Below the pieces are notes generated by a model, which saw nothing but the letters and a program-made list of their open reading frames with translations, was not told the origin of the DNA and made no database searches. DNA of 64,000 nt from Kitasatospora sp. NBC_00240 (GTDB lineage: Bacteria; Actinomycetota; Actinomycetes; Streptomycetales; Streptomycetaceae), in assembly GCF_026342405.1 (NCBI RefSeq), contig NZ_JAPEMU010000001.1, forward strand, positions 2,170,001 through 2,234,000, written 5' to 3'. The translations under genes and the position numbers were made by a program. Below, piece by piece: positions 1 through 8,308 of the stretch (positions are counted from its first letter, which is position 1; each line of letters opens with the position of its first letter).

Positions 1-683
1 GTGCCGTCCGGGTCGGCCTCGCGGATCCGCCAGGCCTTGGTGCCGCTCTCGCGCAGCAGCGTGAGGAAGTCTTCGGCGGCGCGCAGCGCGGTGGCGACGG
101 CCTGCCCGGCCGGCACCCGCGGCCCGGTGGTGGCACGCCCGAGGCGCAGGAGTGCCTGGCCGTCGGGGCTTGCGATCAATGTCACATCGGCGTCGAGCCC
201 GGCGACGTCGCCGCGGCCGTCGTCGAGGGCGAACAGGAAGCGGCCGGACAGCCCGGTGGACCAGTCCGCGGCGCACAGGGCGGCGTCCAGTTCGCGGGCC
301 CAAGTGGTCACGTCCGCATGCCCGTTGCCGTCGACGCCGGCGAGCGGCGAGGCGACGATGTTGCGGACCCGCTCGTGCCGGTCGGAGGGCAGCAGGCCGG
401 CGGCCCGCAACCGGGCGCCGAGGTCCTGCCCGCAGCCCTCGGGGAGGCCGCGCAGTTGGACGTTGCCGCGCGAGGTGGTCTCCAGCTGCGCGTCCCCGAG
501 CTGCTCGGCCGCGTCGGCCAGCGCGAGAACCTGACCGACCGTCAGCAGACCGCCGGGCAGCCGGACTCGGGCGAGCGCGCCGTCGTCGGCGGTGTGTAGG
601 CGAAGGGCCCCCGGACACGCGTCCCCGCGCGCCCGGTCGGGCACGCCGGGGCCCGGTCCTGCGAGGTCGGGTGAGGGTGACAT
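1..683 (-). CDS. cobG: CobG, precorrin-3B synthase (N-terminal part, cut by window edge)
   Basis: About 227 residues of a minus-strand frame run off the left edge of the window. The translation shows DACPGALRLH near residue 22, then ARVRLPGGLLT and TTSRGNVQLRGL, the typical start of CobG, a member of the nitrite/sulfite reductase family with ferredoxin-like half domains. The family converts precorrin-3A to precorrin-3B with oxygen in aerobic cobalamin synthesis; the Fe-S and sirohaem-type ligands would lie in the missing part. ATG 683 is chosen; an in-frame ATG at 695 is an alternative, and neither has a strong ribosome site. The gene diverges from cobN, which fits shared B12 metabolism. Identity is firm; the exact start is not. 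Confidence 0.88.
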   Translation of the reverse strand, partial: MSPSPDLAGPGPGVPDRARGDACPGALRLHTADDGALARVRLPGGLLTVGQVLALADAAEQLGDAQLETTSRGNVQLRGLPEGCGQDLGARLRAAGLLPSDRHERVRNIVASPLAGVDGNGHADVTTWARELDAALCAADWSTGLSGRFLFALDDGRGDVAGLDADVTLIASPDGQALLRLGRATTGPRVPAGQAVATALRAAEDFLTLLRESGTKAWRIREADPDG

Positions 684-743
684 GGCCGCGAGCATACCCA
701 GGATCCGGCCGGGGACTCTGTCCCGTGGATCACCCCCAGCCCC

Positions 744-749
744 TACTAT
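744..749 (+). promoter_or_regulatory. -10-like box upstream of the cobalamin riboswitch
   Basis: TACTAT matches the TANNNT -10 pattern of the main actinomycete sigma factor and would start transcription near 756, just before the first conserved riboswitch bases. No good -35 hexamer is visible 16-18 bp upstream, so this is a weak call supported mainly by position. Confidence 0.4.
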
Positions 750-756
750 GCTCCCG

Positions 757-885
757 GGCGGATCCTTCGGGGTCCGCTCACGCCAGAGACGGCGCAAAGG
801 GGAGGAAACCGGTGAAAACCCGGTGCGGTCCCGCCACTGTGACCACGGTTCACCGACCGTGGGAGCCAGGAACTCCTGCCGTCCC
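757..885 (+). promoter_or_regulatory. Cobalamin (B12) riboswitch
   Basis: The conserved core is readable in order: GGTGAAAACCCGG at 811-823, GCGGTCCCGCCACTGT ending at 840, and the B12 box AGCCAGGAACTCCTGCC at 864-880. The order and spacing match the adenosylcobalamin riboswitch family, which represses B12 synthesis or uptake genes when the cofactor is abundant. It lies about 190 nt before cobN. The 5' boundary is approximate. In actinomycetes control can be by termination or by hiding a ribosome site; the hairpin that follows may serve either. Confidence 0.95.
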
Positions 886-913
886 GATCCCCCCGGCCCG
901 ACGGCCGGGGATC
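886..913 (+). terminator. GC-rich hairpin after the B12 box (expression platform)
   Basis: GATCC CCCC GGCC (886-898) can pair with GGCCGGGGATC (903-913), leaving two unpaired C bases and a four-base loop. No run of T follows, so it may be a factor-dependent or U-less terminator, or it may control access to the GAGGAAGG ribosome site at 934-941 that serves the leader ORF. Confidence 0.45.
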
Positions 914-949
914 CCCCACGGGGCGCGGACCCCGAGGAAGGCTCGACCT

Positions 950-1081
950 ATGCGCTGCCGCATGCCTGCGCCCGGGCTCCTGCCCGCGCCGGGCGCCGTG
1001 CCCCTGACCGGGCCCGGACCCGCGCCGACACCCGTGCTCGTGACCCTGCCCGCCATCGAGGCCGGGAGGGCCTTCGCATGA
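950..1081 (+). CDS. 43-residue leader ORF coupled to cobN
   Basis: ATG 950 is preceded by GAGGAAGG (934-941) at an 8-nt spacing, a stronger ribosome-site arrangement than chance would usually give. The 43-residue product is rich in Pro, Ala and Leu (begins MRCRMPAPGL, ends AIEAGRAFA) and its TGA stop at 1079-1081 overlaps the cobN ATG as ATGA. This lies between the riboswitch and cobN, so the riboswitch could act on translation of this ORF and pass the effect to cobN by coupling. No function for the peptide is suggested by its sequence. It may only be a translated leader; a chance frame cannot be excluded. Confidence 0.5.
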   Translation: MRCRMPAPGLLPAPGAVPLTGPGPAPTPVLVTLPAIEAGRAFA

Positions 1082-4000
1082 TCCTGCTTCTGTCGACCTC
1101 CGACACCGACCTGCTGAGCGCCCGCGCGTCCGAGGGCCCGGTCGGCTTCCGCCTCGGCAACCCCGCCCGGCTCACCGCCACCGACCTCCCCGCGCTGGTG
1201 GAGGGCACCGACCTGGTGGTGGTCCGGCTGCTCGGCGGGCGCCGCGCCTGGCAGGAGGGCCTGGACGCGCTGCTGGCCGGCCCCCGCCCGGTGATCGTGC
1301 TGACCGGCGAGCAGGCCCCGGACGCCCAGCTGATGGAGCTGTCCACCGTCCCGGCCGGCATCGCCGCCGAGGCGCACGCCTACCTCGCGCACGGCGGCCC
1401 GGCGAACCTCGCCGAGCTCGGCGCCTTCCTCTCCGACACCGTGCTGCTCACCGGCCACGGCTTCGCCGCGCCCGCCTCCGCGCCCGAGTGGGGGCCGCTG
1501 GAGCGCACCGCGACGGCGGAGAACGCCGACGGCCCGGTGATCGCGGTGCTCTACTACCGCGCCCACCACATGAGCGGCAACACCGCCTTCGTCGAGACGC
1601 TCTGCCGGGCGATCGAGGACAAGGGCGCCCGCCCCCGCCCGCTGTTCTGCTCCTCGCTGCGCGGCGCCGAGCCCGAACTGCTGGCCGAGCTGGGGCAGGC
1701 CGACGCGATCGTCACCACCGTGCTGGCGGCCGGCGGCACCCGCCCCGCCGACGCCTCGGCCGGCGGCGACGAGGAGGCCTGGGACGCGGGCGCGCTGGCC
1801 GCGCTGGACCGCCCGATCCTCCAGGCGCTCTGCCTGACCTGGTCGCGCGCCGCCTGGGAGGCCAGCGACGACGGCCTGTCCCCGCTGGACACCGCCACCC
1901 AGGTCGCCGTCCCCGAGTTCGACGGCCGCCTGATCACCGTCCCGTTCTCCTTCAAGGAGCTGGACGAGGACGGCCTGACCGTCTACGCCGCCGACCCCGA
2001 GCGGGCCGCCCGGGTGGCCGGCATCGCGGTGCGGCACGCCCGCCTGCGGCACATCCCGGCCGCCGAGCGCCGGCTCGCGCTGGTGCTCTCCGCGTACCCG
2101 ACCAAGCACGCCCGGGTCGGCAACGCGGTCGGCCTGGACACCCCGGCCAGCGCGGTGCGCCTGCTGTCCCGGCTGCGCGAGGAGGGCATGGACCTCGGCC
2201 CGCTGGACGGCCCGGACGCGCTGCCCGGCCTGGCGCCGGCCGCCGACGGCGACGACTCGCACGAGGGTGACGCGCTGATCCACGCCCTGATCGCGGCCGG
2301 CGGCTACGACCAGGACTGGCTGACGGAGGACCAGCTCGCCCGCAACCCCGTCCGGATCCCCGCCGCGGACTACCGCCGCTGGTACGCCGAGCTGCCGGCC
2401 GGCCTGCGCGAGGAGGTCGAGCGGCACTGGGGCCCGGCCCCGGGCGAGCTGTACGTGGACCGCAGCAGGAACCCCGACGGCGACATCGTGCTGGCGGCGC
2501 TGCGGGCCGGCAACCTGCTGGTGCTGATCCAGCCGCCGCGCGGCTTCGGCGAGAACCCGGTCGCGATCTACCACGACCCCGACCTGCCGCCCTCGCACCA
2601 CTACCTGGCCGCCTACCGCTGGATCGCGGCCGCCCAGGAGGACGGCGGCTTCGGCGCCGACGCGGTCGTCCACCTCGGCAAGCACGGCAACCTGGAGTGG
2701 CTGCCCGGCAAGACCGCGGCGCTGTCCGCGGAGTGCGGCCCGGACGCCGCGCTCGGCGACCTGCCGCTGGTCTACCCCTTCCTGGTGAACGACCCGGGCG
2801 AGGGCACCCAGGCCAAGCGCCGCGCGCACGCCACCCTGGTCGACCACCTGGTGCCGCCGATGGCGCGCGCCGAGAGCTACGGCGACATCGCCCGGCTGGA
2901 GCAGTTGCTCGACGAGCACGCCAACATCGCCGCGATGGACCCGGCCAAGCTGCCGGCCGTCCGCGCCCAGATCTGGACGCTGATCCAGGCCGCCCGGCTC
3001 GACCACGACCTCGGCCTGGACGAGCGTCCCGAGGACGACGGCTTCGACGACTTCCTGCTGCACGTCGACGGCTGGCTCTGCGAGGTGAAGGACGCCCAGA
3101 TCCGGGACGGCCTGCACGTGCTGGGCCAGGCCCCGGCCGGCGTCGACCGGGTCAACATCGTGCTGGCCATCCTGCGGGCCCGGCAGATCTGGGGCGGCGT
3201 CGCCGCGCTGCCCGGCCTGCGCGAGGCGCTCGGCCTGGACGAGGCGGCGCTGAAGCTGGGCGCCACCGACGCGGCCGAGGCGAAGGCCCGCGAGCTGGTC
3301 GAGGCGATGGAGGCCGAGGACTGGGCGCCGGAGGCGGTCGAGAAGGTCGCCGCCGGGCTGCCGCCGGCCGTCGCCGAGGTGCTGGACTTCGGGGCCCGCC
3401 AGCTCGTCCCGCGGCTCGCCGCGACCACCGACGAGCTGGACGCGGTGCTGCACGCGCTGGGCGGCGGCTTCGTCAAGGCCGGGCCGTCCGGCTCGCCGCT
3501 GCGCGGGCTGGTCAACGTGCTGCCGACCGGCCGCAACTTCTACTCCGTCGACCCGAAGGCGGTGCCCAGCCGGCTCGCCTGGGAGACCGGCCAGGCGCTG
3601 GCCGCCTCGCTGGTGGAGCGTTACCAGGCGGACAACGACGGCGCGTTCCCGTCCTCGGTCGGCCTCTCGCTCTGGGGGACCAGCGCGATGCGCACGGCCG
3701 GCGACGACATCGCGGAGGCCTTCGCACTGCTCGGCGTGCGCCCGGTCTGGGACGACGCCTCGCGCCGGGTCACCGGCCTGGAGGCGATCGACCTGGCCGA
3801 GCTCGGCCGGCCGCGGATCGACGTGACGCTGCGCATCTCGGGCTTCTTCCGGGACGCGTTCCCGCATGTGGTCAACCTGCTGGACGACGCGGTGCGCCTG
3901 GCCGCCCGCCAGGAGGAGGCGGACGAGCAGAACTACGTCCGGGCGCACGTCCAGGCCGACCTCGCGGTGCACGGCGACGAGCGCAAGGCCACCGTCCGGG

Positions 4001-4716
4001 TGTTCGGCTCCCGTCCGGGCACCTACGGCGCCGGCCTGCTCCAGCTGATCGACAGCCGGGACTGGCGCACCGACGCCGACCTGGCCGAGGTCTACACGGT
4101 CTGGGGCGGCTACGCCTACGGCCGCGACCTCGGGGGCCGCCCGGCCCGCGAGGAGATGGAGACGGCGTACAAGCGGATCACCGTGGCGGCGAAGAACACC
4201 GACACCCGCGAGCACGACATCGCCGACTCGGACGACTACTTCCAGTACCACGGCGGCATGGTGGCCACCGTCCGGGCGCTCACCGGGAAGGCCCCGACGG
4301 CGTACATCGGCGACTCGACCCGCCCGGAGACCGTCCGCACCCGCACCCTCACCGAGGAAGCGGCCCGAGTCTTCCGTGCCCGGGTGGTCAACCCGCGCTG
4401 GATGGAGGCGATGCGCCGGCACGGCTACAAGGGCGCCTTCGAGATGGCGGCGACCGTCGACTACCTGTTCGGCTACGACGCCACCACCGGTGTGGTGGCC
4501 GACTGGATGTACGAGAAGCTCACCCAGGAGTACGTGCTCGACCCCACCAACCGGGAGTTCCTGGCCGGCGCCAACCCCTGGGCGCTGCACGGGATCAGCG
4601 AGCGGCTGCTGGAGGCGGCGAGCCGTGGCCTGTGGGCCGAGCCCGACCCGGAGCTGATCGAGCAACTGCAGGCGGCCTTCCTGGAGACCGAGGGCGACCT
4701 GGAGGGCGAGGGCTGA
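1078..4716 (+). CDS. cobN: CobN, cobaltochelatase large subunit
   Basis: The 1212-residue product has the usual length of CobN, the large subunit of the ATP-dependent aerobic cobaltochelatase (CobNST) that puts cobalt into hydrogenobyrinate a,c-diamide. Family hallmarks include LYYRAHHMSGN near residue 157, VHLGKHGNLEWLPGK near residue 530, NFYSVDPKAVP near 820, and the C-terminal YHGGMVATVRAL block. ATG 1078 is chosen because GGGAGGG lies 7 nt upstream and the protein then begins MILLLSTSDTDLL, like homologues. The same frame is open far upstream but crosses the riboswitch, so the longer version is not real. Expression should fall when B12 is plentiful. CobS/CobT are not in the window. Confidence 0.97.
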   Translation: MILLLSTSDTDLLSARASEGPVGFRLGNPARLTATDLPALVEGTDLVVVRLLGGRRAWQEGLDALLAGPRPVIVLTGEQAPDAQLMELSTVPAGIAAEAHAYLAHGGPANLAELGAFLSDTVLLTGHGFAAPASAPEWGPLERTATAENADGPVIAVLYYRAHHMSGNTAFVETLCRAIEDKGARPRPLFCSSLRGAEPELLAELGQADAIVTTVLAAGGTRPADASAGGDEEAWDAGALAALDRPILQALCLTWSRAAWEASDDGLSPLDTATQVAVPEFDGRLITVPFSFKELDEDGLTVYAADPERAARVAGIAVRHARLRHIPAAERRLALVLSAYPTKHARVGNAVGLDTPASAVRLLSRLREEGMDLGPLDGPDALPGLAPAADGDDSHEGDALIHALIAAGGYDQDWLTEDQLARNPVRIPAADYRRWYAELPAGLREEVERHWGPAPGELYVDRSRNPDGDIVLAALRAGNLLVLIQPPRGFGENPVAIYHDPDLPPSHHYLAAYRWIAAAQEDGGFGADAVVHLGKHGNLEWLPGKTAALSAECGPDAALGDLPLVYPFLVNDPGEGTQAKRRAHATLVDHLVPPMARAESYGDIARLEQLLDEHANIAAMDPAKLPAVRAQIWTLIQAARLDHDLGLDERPEDDGFDDFLLHVDGWLCEVKDAQIRDGLHVLGQAPAGVDRVNIVLAILRARQIWGGVAALPGLREALGLDEAALKLGATDAAEAKARELVEAMEAEDWAPEAVEKVAAGLPPAVAEVLDFGARQLVPRLAATTDELDAVLHALGGGFVKAGPSGSPLRGLVNVLPTGRNFYSVDPKAVPSRLAWETGQALAASLVERYQADNDGAFPSSVGLSLWGTSAMRTAGDDIAEAFALLGVRPVWDDASRRVTGLEAIDLAELGRPRIDVTLRISGFFRDAFPHVVNLLDDAVRLAARQEEADEQNYVRAHVQADLAVHGDERKATVRVFGSRPGTYGAGLLQLIDSRDWRTDADLAEVYTVWGGYAYGRDLGGRPAREEMETAYKRITVAAKNTDTREHDIADSDDYFQYHGGMVATVRALTGKAPTAYIGDSTRPETVRTRTLTEEAARVFRARVVNPRWMEAMRRHGYKGAFEMAATVDYLFGYDATTGVVADWMYEKLTQEYVLDPTNREFLAGANPWALHGISERLLEAASRGLWAEPDPELIEQLQAAFLETEGDLEGEG

Positions 4717-4737
4717 TCCGCCCCCGCCCCCGTCCCG

Positions 4738-4777
4738 CAGGGCTGCCCCGACCGTCACGGTCGGGGCAGCCCTGTTT
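4738..4777 (+). terminator. Intrinsic terminator of cobN
   Basis: Two 17-bp perfectly complementary arms (4738-4754 and 4758-4774) enclose a three-base loop and are followed by TTT. This is the clearest rho-independent terminator in the window. Confidence 0.9.
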
Positions 4778-4841
4778 CGTGGCGGCGTCCGGCGCCCTCC
4801 TCCACCGCACCGGGGCCGCCGAGGTCGGATGTCAAAGAACA

Positions 4842-4870
4842 TAGACATGATGTCTGGGATTCTTTACATT
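4842..4870 (+). promoter_or_regulatory. Promoter with palindromic operator over the -35
   Basis: TAGACA (4842-4847, five of six with TTGACA) is separated by 17 bp from TACATT (4865-4870). Transcription would start at about 4877, the A of the chosen ATG, so the mRNA would be leaderless. The perfect inverted repeat AGACAT-G-ATGTCT (4843-4855) covers the -35. The HTH regulator encoded second in the operon is a natural candidate to bind it. Confidence 0.6.
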
Positions 4871-4876
4871 GATGGC

Positions 4877-5305
4877 ATGCCACTCGAAGAGAAACGCGTA
4901 TGGATCATGGGCGTGGTGACCGTCGCGGCCTACGCCGCGTACCTCACCGCCGTCCTCGGCGCCGCCGACGGCACGCCGCTCGCCGAAGTGCCGTACGCGG
5001 CCGCGCTGCTGTGGAGCGTCGCCGCCTCGGTGGTGGCCACCGTCGTGCTCAACATCGCGGCCGCGGCCACCACCCGCGAGGACTGCGGCGGCAAGGACCA
5101 GCGGGACCGCGAGATCTACCGCTTCGGCGAACGCGTCGGCCAGTCCTTCGTGGTGCTCGGCGGGGTGGCGGCGCTCGGCATGGCGCTGGCCCGGACGGAC
5201 CCGTTCTGGATCGCCAACGCGACGTACCTCGCCTTCGTCCTGTCCGCCGTGCTCGGCTCCGCCGCCAAGATCGTCGCCTACCGCCGGGGGCTCCCCGGAT
5301 GGTGA
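4877..5305 (+). CDS. Small four-helix membrane protein (DUF2178-like)
   Basis: The 142-residue product begins MPLEEKRVWIMGV and has four hydrophobic stretches (roughly residues 8-30, 38-60, 88-110 and 115-135) around a polar loop with DQRDREIYRFGERVGQ. This resembles the DUF2178-type membrane proteins that are commonly paired with a small XRE-family regulator. No catalytic motif is seen. Longer starts at 4829, 4847 and 4850 are in frame, but 4877 coincides with the predicted transcription start and lacks any ribosome site, which fits leaderless translation. The stop overlaps the next start (ATGGTGA). Role unknown; the pairing suggests a target or sensor for the regulator. Confidence 0.8.
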   Translation: MPLEEKRVWIMGVVTVAAYAAYLTAVLGAADGTPLAEVPYAAALLWSVAASVVATVVLNIAAAATTREDCGGKDQRDREIYRFGERVGQSFVVLGGVAALGMALARTDPFWIANATYLAFVLSAVLGSAAKIVAYRRGLPGW

Positions 5306-5556
5306 AGCCGACCAAGGTCACCAACGTGATCCGCGCCCTGCGGTTCACCCACGGGGAGATGACCCAGGCGGAGCTGGCGGCCCGGATCGGCGTCACCCGC
5401 CAGACCGTGATCGCCATCGAGCAGGGCCGCTACTCCCCCTCGCTGGAGATGGCCTTCCAGATCGCCCGGGCCTTCGCCGTCCCGCTCGACGACGTCTTCC
5501 AGTACCCGGACCACCAGCCGGCCGCCGGGCCGGGCAGTGAAGGAGACCCCTCGTGA
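5299..5556 (+). CDS. XRE-family helix-turn-helix regulator
   Basis: The 85-residue protein is almost only a Cro/CI-type HTH: TQAELAARIGVTRQTVIAIEQGRYSPSL (quoted in parts: TQAELAARIG then VTRQTVIAIEQGRYSPSL), followed by AFQIARAFAVPLDDVF, as in YgzD/YozG-like small regulators. It most likely binds DNA as a dimer and may autoregulate through the palindrome at 4843-4855. The start is ATG 5299, inside the end of the membrane-protein gene; GTG 5302 would shorten it by one residue. Its stop overlaps the next gene's GTG. The compact overlap implies one mRNA for all three genes. Confidence 0.88.
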   Translation: MVKPTKVTNVIRALRFTHGEMTQAELAARIGVTRQTVIAIEQGRYSPSLEMAFQIARAFAVPLDDVFQYPDHQPAAGPGSEGDPS

Positions 5557-6578
5557 AAGCCGTCGTCCAGGACCGGTACGGCCCGCCCGAGGTACTGGAA
5601 CTGCGGGACGTCCAGCGGCCGGTGCCCGGCCCCGGCGAGGTCCTGCTGCGGGTGCGCGCGGCCGGTGTCGACCCCGGCGTCCGGCACCTGACGACCGGAC
5701 TTCCCTACCTGGTGCGGCTCGGCGTCGGGCTCCGCGCCCCGCGGGTGCGCACCCGCGGCCTGGACGTCGCGGGGCGGGTCGCGGCGACCGGCCCCGGCGT
5801 GCGGGACCTCCGGGTCGGCGACGAGGTGTTCGGCACCGGCGCGGGCTCCTTCGCCGAGTACGCCCTGGTCCGGCCGGAGCGCTGCGCGCCGAAGCCGGCG
5901 AACCTGACCTTCGAACAGGCGGCCGTCGTCCCGGTGTCCGCGGTCACCGCCCTGCGGGCGCTGCGCGACGCCGGGCGGGTGCGGGCGGGACAGCAGGTCC
6001 TGGTGATCGGCGCGGCCGGCGGGGTGGGGTCGTTCGCGGTGCAGCTGGCCAAGGCCTTCGGCGCGGAGGTCACCGGGGTGTGCGGCCCCGCGAAGGCGGA
6101 GCTGGTCCGCTCGCTCGGCGCCGACCACGTCAGCGACTACACCCGCGAGGACTTCACCGACGGGCCGCGGCGCTACGACCTGATCGTCGACACGGCGGGC
6201 AACCGCCCGCTGTCACGGCTGCGGCGCGCGCTGACCCCGCGGGGGACGCTGGTGATCGTCGGCGGGGAGCACGACGGCCGGTGGCTGGGCGGCACCGACC
6301 GGGCACTCCGGGCGCTGCTGCTCTCGCCCTTCGTCCGCCAACGACTGCGTGGCCTGCTCGCCGTACCGGGCCGGGCCGACCTGGGTGTGCTGGCCGGGCT
6401 GATCGAGGCGGGCCGGGTCACCCCGCTGCTCGACCGGACCTTCCGGTTGGACGAAGTCCCCCGGGCCGTCCGGTATCTCGCCGGGGGTCACGCCCGCGGC
6501 AAGGTGGCGATCACCGTGGCCGGCCCGGAGGCTGCCAGGCCGGAGGCGGCCGGCCCGCAGGAGGGCCCGGCGGCCTGA
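5553..6578 (+). CDS. MDR-family NAD(P)-dependent quinone/alcohol oxidoreductase
   Basis: The 341-residue product starts MKAVVQDRYGPPEVLEL and has the GroES-like N-domain and a Rossmann domain with IGAAGGVGSFAVQLAKAFGAEV near residue 150, placing it in the medium-chain dehydrogenase/reductase superfamily. The zinc-ligand cysteines of classical alcohol dehydrogenases are absent, so a zinc-free quinone-oxidoreductase type (QOR/YhdH-like) is likely. The GTG start overlaps the regulator stop (GTGA) and is preceded by GAAGGAG about 8 nt upstream. As third gene of the operon its level should follow the HTH protein. The substrate cannot be read from the sequence. Confidence 0.88.
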   Translation: MKAVVQDRYGPPEVLELRDVQRPVPGPGEVLLRVRAAGVDPGVRHLTTGLPYLVRLGVGLRAPRVRTRGLDVAGRVAATGPGVRDLRVGDEVFGTGAGSFAEYALVRPERCAPKPANLTFEQAAVVPVSAVTALRALRDAGRVRAGQQVLVIGAAGGVGSFAVQLAKAFGAEVTGVCGPAKAELVRSLGADHVSDYTREDFTDGPRRYDLIVDTAGNRPLSRLRRALTPRGTLVIVGGEHDGRWLGGTDRALRALLLSPFVRQRLRGLLAVPGRADLGVLAGLIEAGRVTPLLDRTFRLDEVPRAVRYLAGGHARGKVAITVAGPEAARPEAAGPQEGPAA

Positions 6579-6594
6579 GCGCGCCGCCGCGCCC

Positions 6595-6633
6595 GTCCTG
6601 CCGAAGGACGCCCCCGTCCTGCCGCAGGACGGG
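6595..6633 (+). terminator. Double hairpin after the oxidoreductase gene
   Basis: A perfect 9-bp stem CCCGTCCTG/CAGGACGGG with a CCG loop (6613-6633) follows an imperfect copy of the same element (GTCCT/AGGAC, 6595-6609). No T tract follows, so termination efficiency is uncertain. Confidence 0.6.
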
Positions 6634-6745
6634 CGGCCCGGGCATGCCCCGGCAAAAACGCGGGCAGGCGGGCGGGGTGAAACTCTTCGACCGTCACCGG
6701 TCGCGTGGCCTGGTGACATTACGCACCGAAGCGGACAATCGGAGG

Positions 6746-8308
6746 ATGTCACTCCGAGCCGCCCTGACCCAGCCCCCTCGCTACGCCTCACTGGTCGCCG
6801 GAGCCGTCCCGGTGCTGTGCTTCCCGGCCGCCGGGCTGGGCGGTCTGGCCTGGGTCTGTCTGGTCCCCGGCCTGCTGCTGATGCAGCGGTCCCCGGGCGC
6901 CCGGGAGGCGGCCGTCCGGGGCTGGTGGTTCGGCGCCGGCTTCATCCTCACCGCGATGTACTGGCTGATCCCCTCGATCGGCCCGGGGCTGCTGCCGCTC
7001 GCGCTGCTCTTCGGCGCCCTGCAGGGCGCGGTCGGCCTGGCGGTGTGGCGGCTGCTGCGCCCGCCGGTGACCGCGCGCCGGGCGCTGGCCGCGCTGGTGG
7101 TCGTCCCGGCGGTCTGGGTGACCACCGAGTTCGCGCGCTCCTGGCATGTGCTGGGCGGCCCCTGGGCGCTGCTGGGCGCGACCCAGTGGCAGCACCCGGC
7201 GGTGCTCGCGCTGGCCTCGGTCGGCGGGATCTGGCTGGTCAGCGCCGCCGTGGTGGCCGTCAACACGGCGGTCACGGTGCTGCTGTGCGCCCGGCGCCGG
7301 CCGGTCCGCGCGCTGGCGGTGGGCGCCGCCGCCGCCGTCCTGCTGGCCGGCCCGTTGCTGTTCGCACTGCGGACGGCGCCGGCGCCGGAGGGGTCCGCGA
7401 CGGTCGCGCTGATCCAGCCGGGGGTGGTCGAGGACGCCGGGCAGCGGCTGGACGCCAGTGTCCGGGCGACCGCCGCGCTGGCCGGGCAGCCGCTGGACCT
7501 GGTGGTCTGGGGCGAGAGCAGCACCACCGCCGACCTGGACCGCGACACGGCCACGCTCGCCGCCCTGCGCGGGCTGTCGGCGGCCACCGGCGCCCAGTTG
7601 CTGGCCGGCGAGGACGCCCGCAAGGCCGACGGGCGGATCTCCAAGGACACCGTGCTGATCGACCCGGACGGCATCGTCGACCGGTACCGGAAGATCCGGC
7701 TGGTGCCGTTCGGCGAGTACATCCCGCTGCGGCCGGCGCTGGGCTGGATCGCCGGCGTCAGCCGCGCCGCCGGCGAGAACCGGGCCCCGGGCACCGCGTT
7801 CCACGTCCTGCCGGTCACCGACCGGGCGGGCGCGCCGCTGCCGGTGGGCGCGCTGATCTGCTTCGAATCGGCCTTCCCCGACATGTCCAGGGCCGCCGCG
7901 AACGAGGGGGCCAGGGTGCTGGTCTACCAGTCCTCGACCTCCACCTTCCAGCACACCTGGGCGCCCGAGCAGCACGTCTCGCTGGGCGCGCTGCGGGCCG
8001 CCGAGACCGGGCGCCCGGTCGTCCAGGCCTCGCTCACCGGGGTCTCGGCGGCCTTCGACTCCCAGGGCCGGGAGCTGGCCCGGCTCGGCACCGACCGCAC
8101 CGGCGCGCTGACGGTGCGCCTGGCCCTGGCCGCCCCGCAGGAGCGCACGGTGTACGACCGGATCGGCGACGTGGTGCCGCTGACCGCGGTGGCCGTGACG
8201 GCCGCGGCCGGCGTCCTCGCGCTGCGGACCCGGCGGCGGCCGGCGGGCGGCGCCGGGCCGGCCGCGCCGGTCGCCGGCGCGGATCAGCCCCCGGTGCCTG
8301 CCCGGTAG
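6746..8308 (+). CDS. lnt: Apolipoprotein N-acyltransferase
   Basis: The 520-residue product has about six N-terminal membrane helices, a carbon-nitrogen hydrolase domain and a C-terminal helix, as in Lnt, which adds the third acyl chain to lipoproteins on the outer face of the membrane. The catalytic Glu-Lys-Cys set is visible: WGESST near residue 255, YRKIRLVPFGEYIPL near 315, and ICFESAFPD near 372. The ATG at 6746 directly abuts GGAGG, too close for normal use, so either the mRNA is leaderless (GACAAT at 6734-6739 is a possible -10) or a GTG at 6677 is used; the ATG gives the family-like start. It overlaps the convergent VOC gene by 25 bp. Confidence 0.93.
   Translation: MSLRAALTQPPRYASLVAGAVPVLCFPAAGLGGLAWVCLVPGLLLMQRSPGAREAAVRGWWFGAGFILTAMYWLIPSIGPGLLPLALLFGALQGAVGLAVWRLLRPPVTARRALAALVVVPAVWVTTEFARSWHVLGGPWALLGATQWQHPAVLALASVGGIWLVSAAVVAVNTAVTVLLCARRRPVRALAVGAAAAVLLAGPLLFALRTAPAPEGSATVALIQPGVVEDAGQRLDASVRATAALAGQPLDLVVWGESSTTADLDRDTATLAALRGLSAATGAQLLAGEDARKADGRISKDTVLIDPDGIVDRYRKIRLVPFGEYIPLRPALGWIAGVSRAAGENRAPGTAFHVLPVTDRAGAPLPVGALICFESAFPDMSRAAANEGARVLVYQSSTSTFQHTWAPEQHVSLGALRAAETGRPVVQASLTGVSAAFDSQGRELARLGTDRTGALTVRLALAAPQERTVYDRIGDVVPLTAVAVTAAAGVLALRTRRRPAGGAGPAAPVAGADQPPVPAR

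Noticed and set aside
850-4848. 1332-residue open frame antisense to cobN
   Set aside because: Its composition (Val, Gln, Arg, Gly without domains) is the mirror of a GC-biased gene, while the plus frame gives a full CobN.
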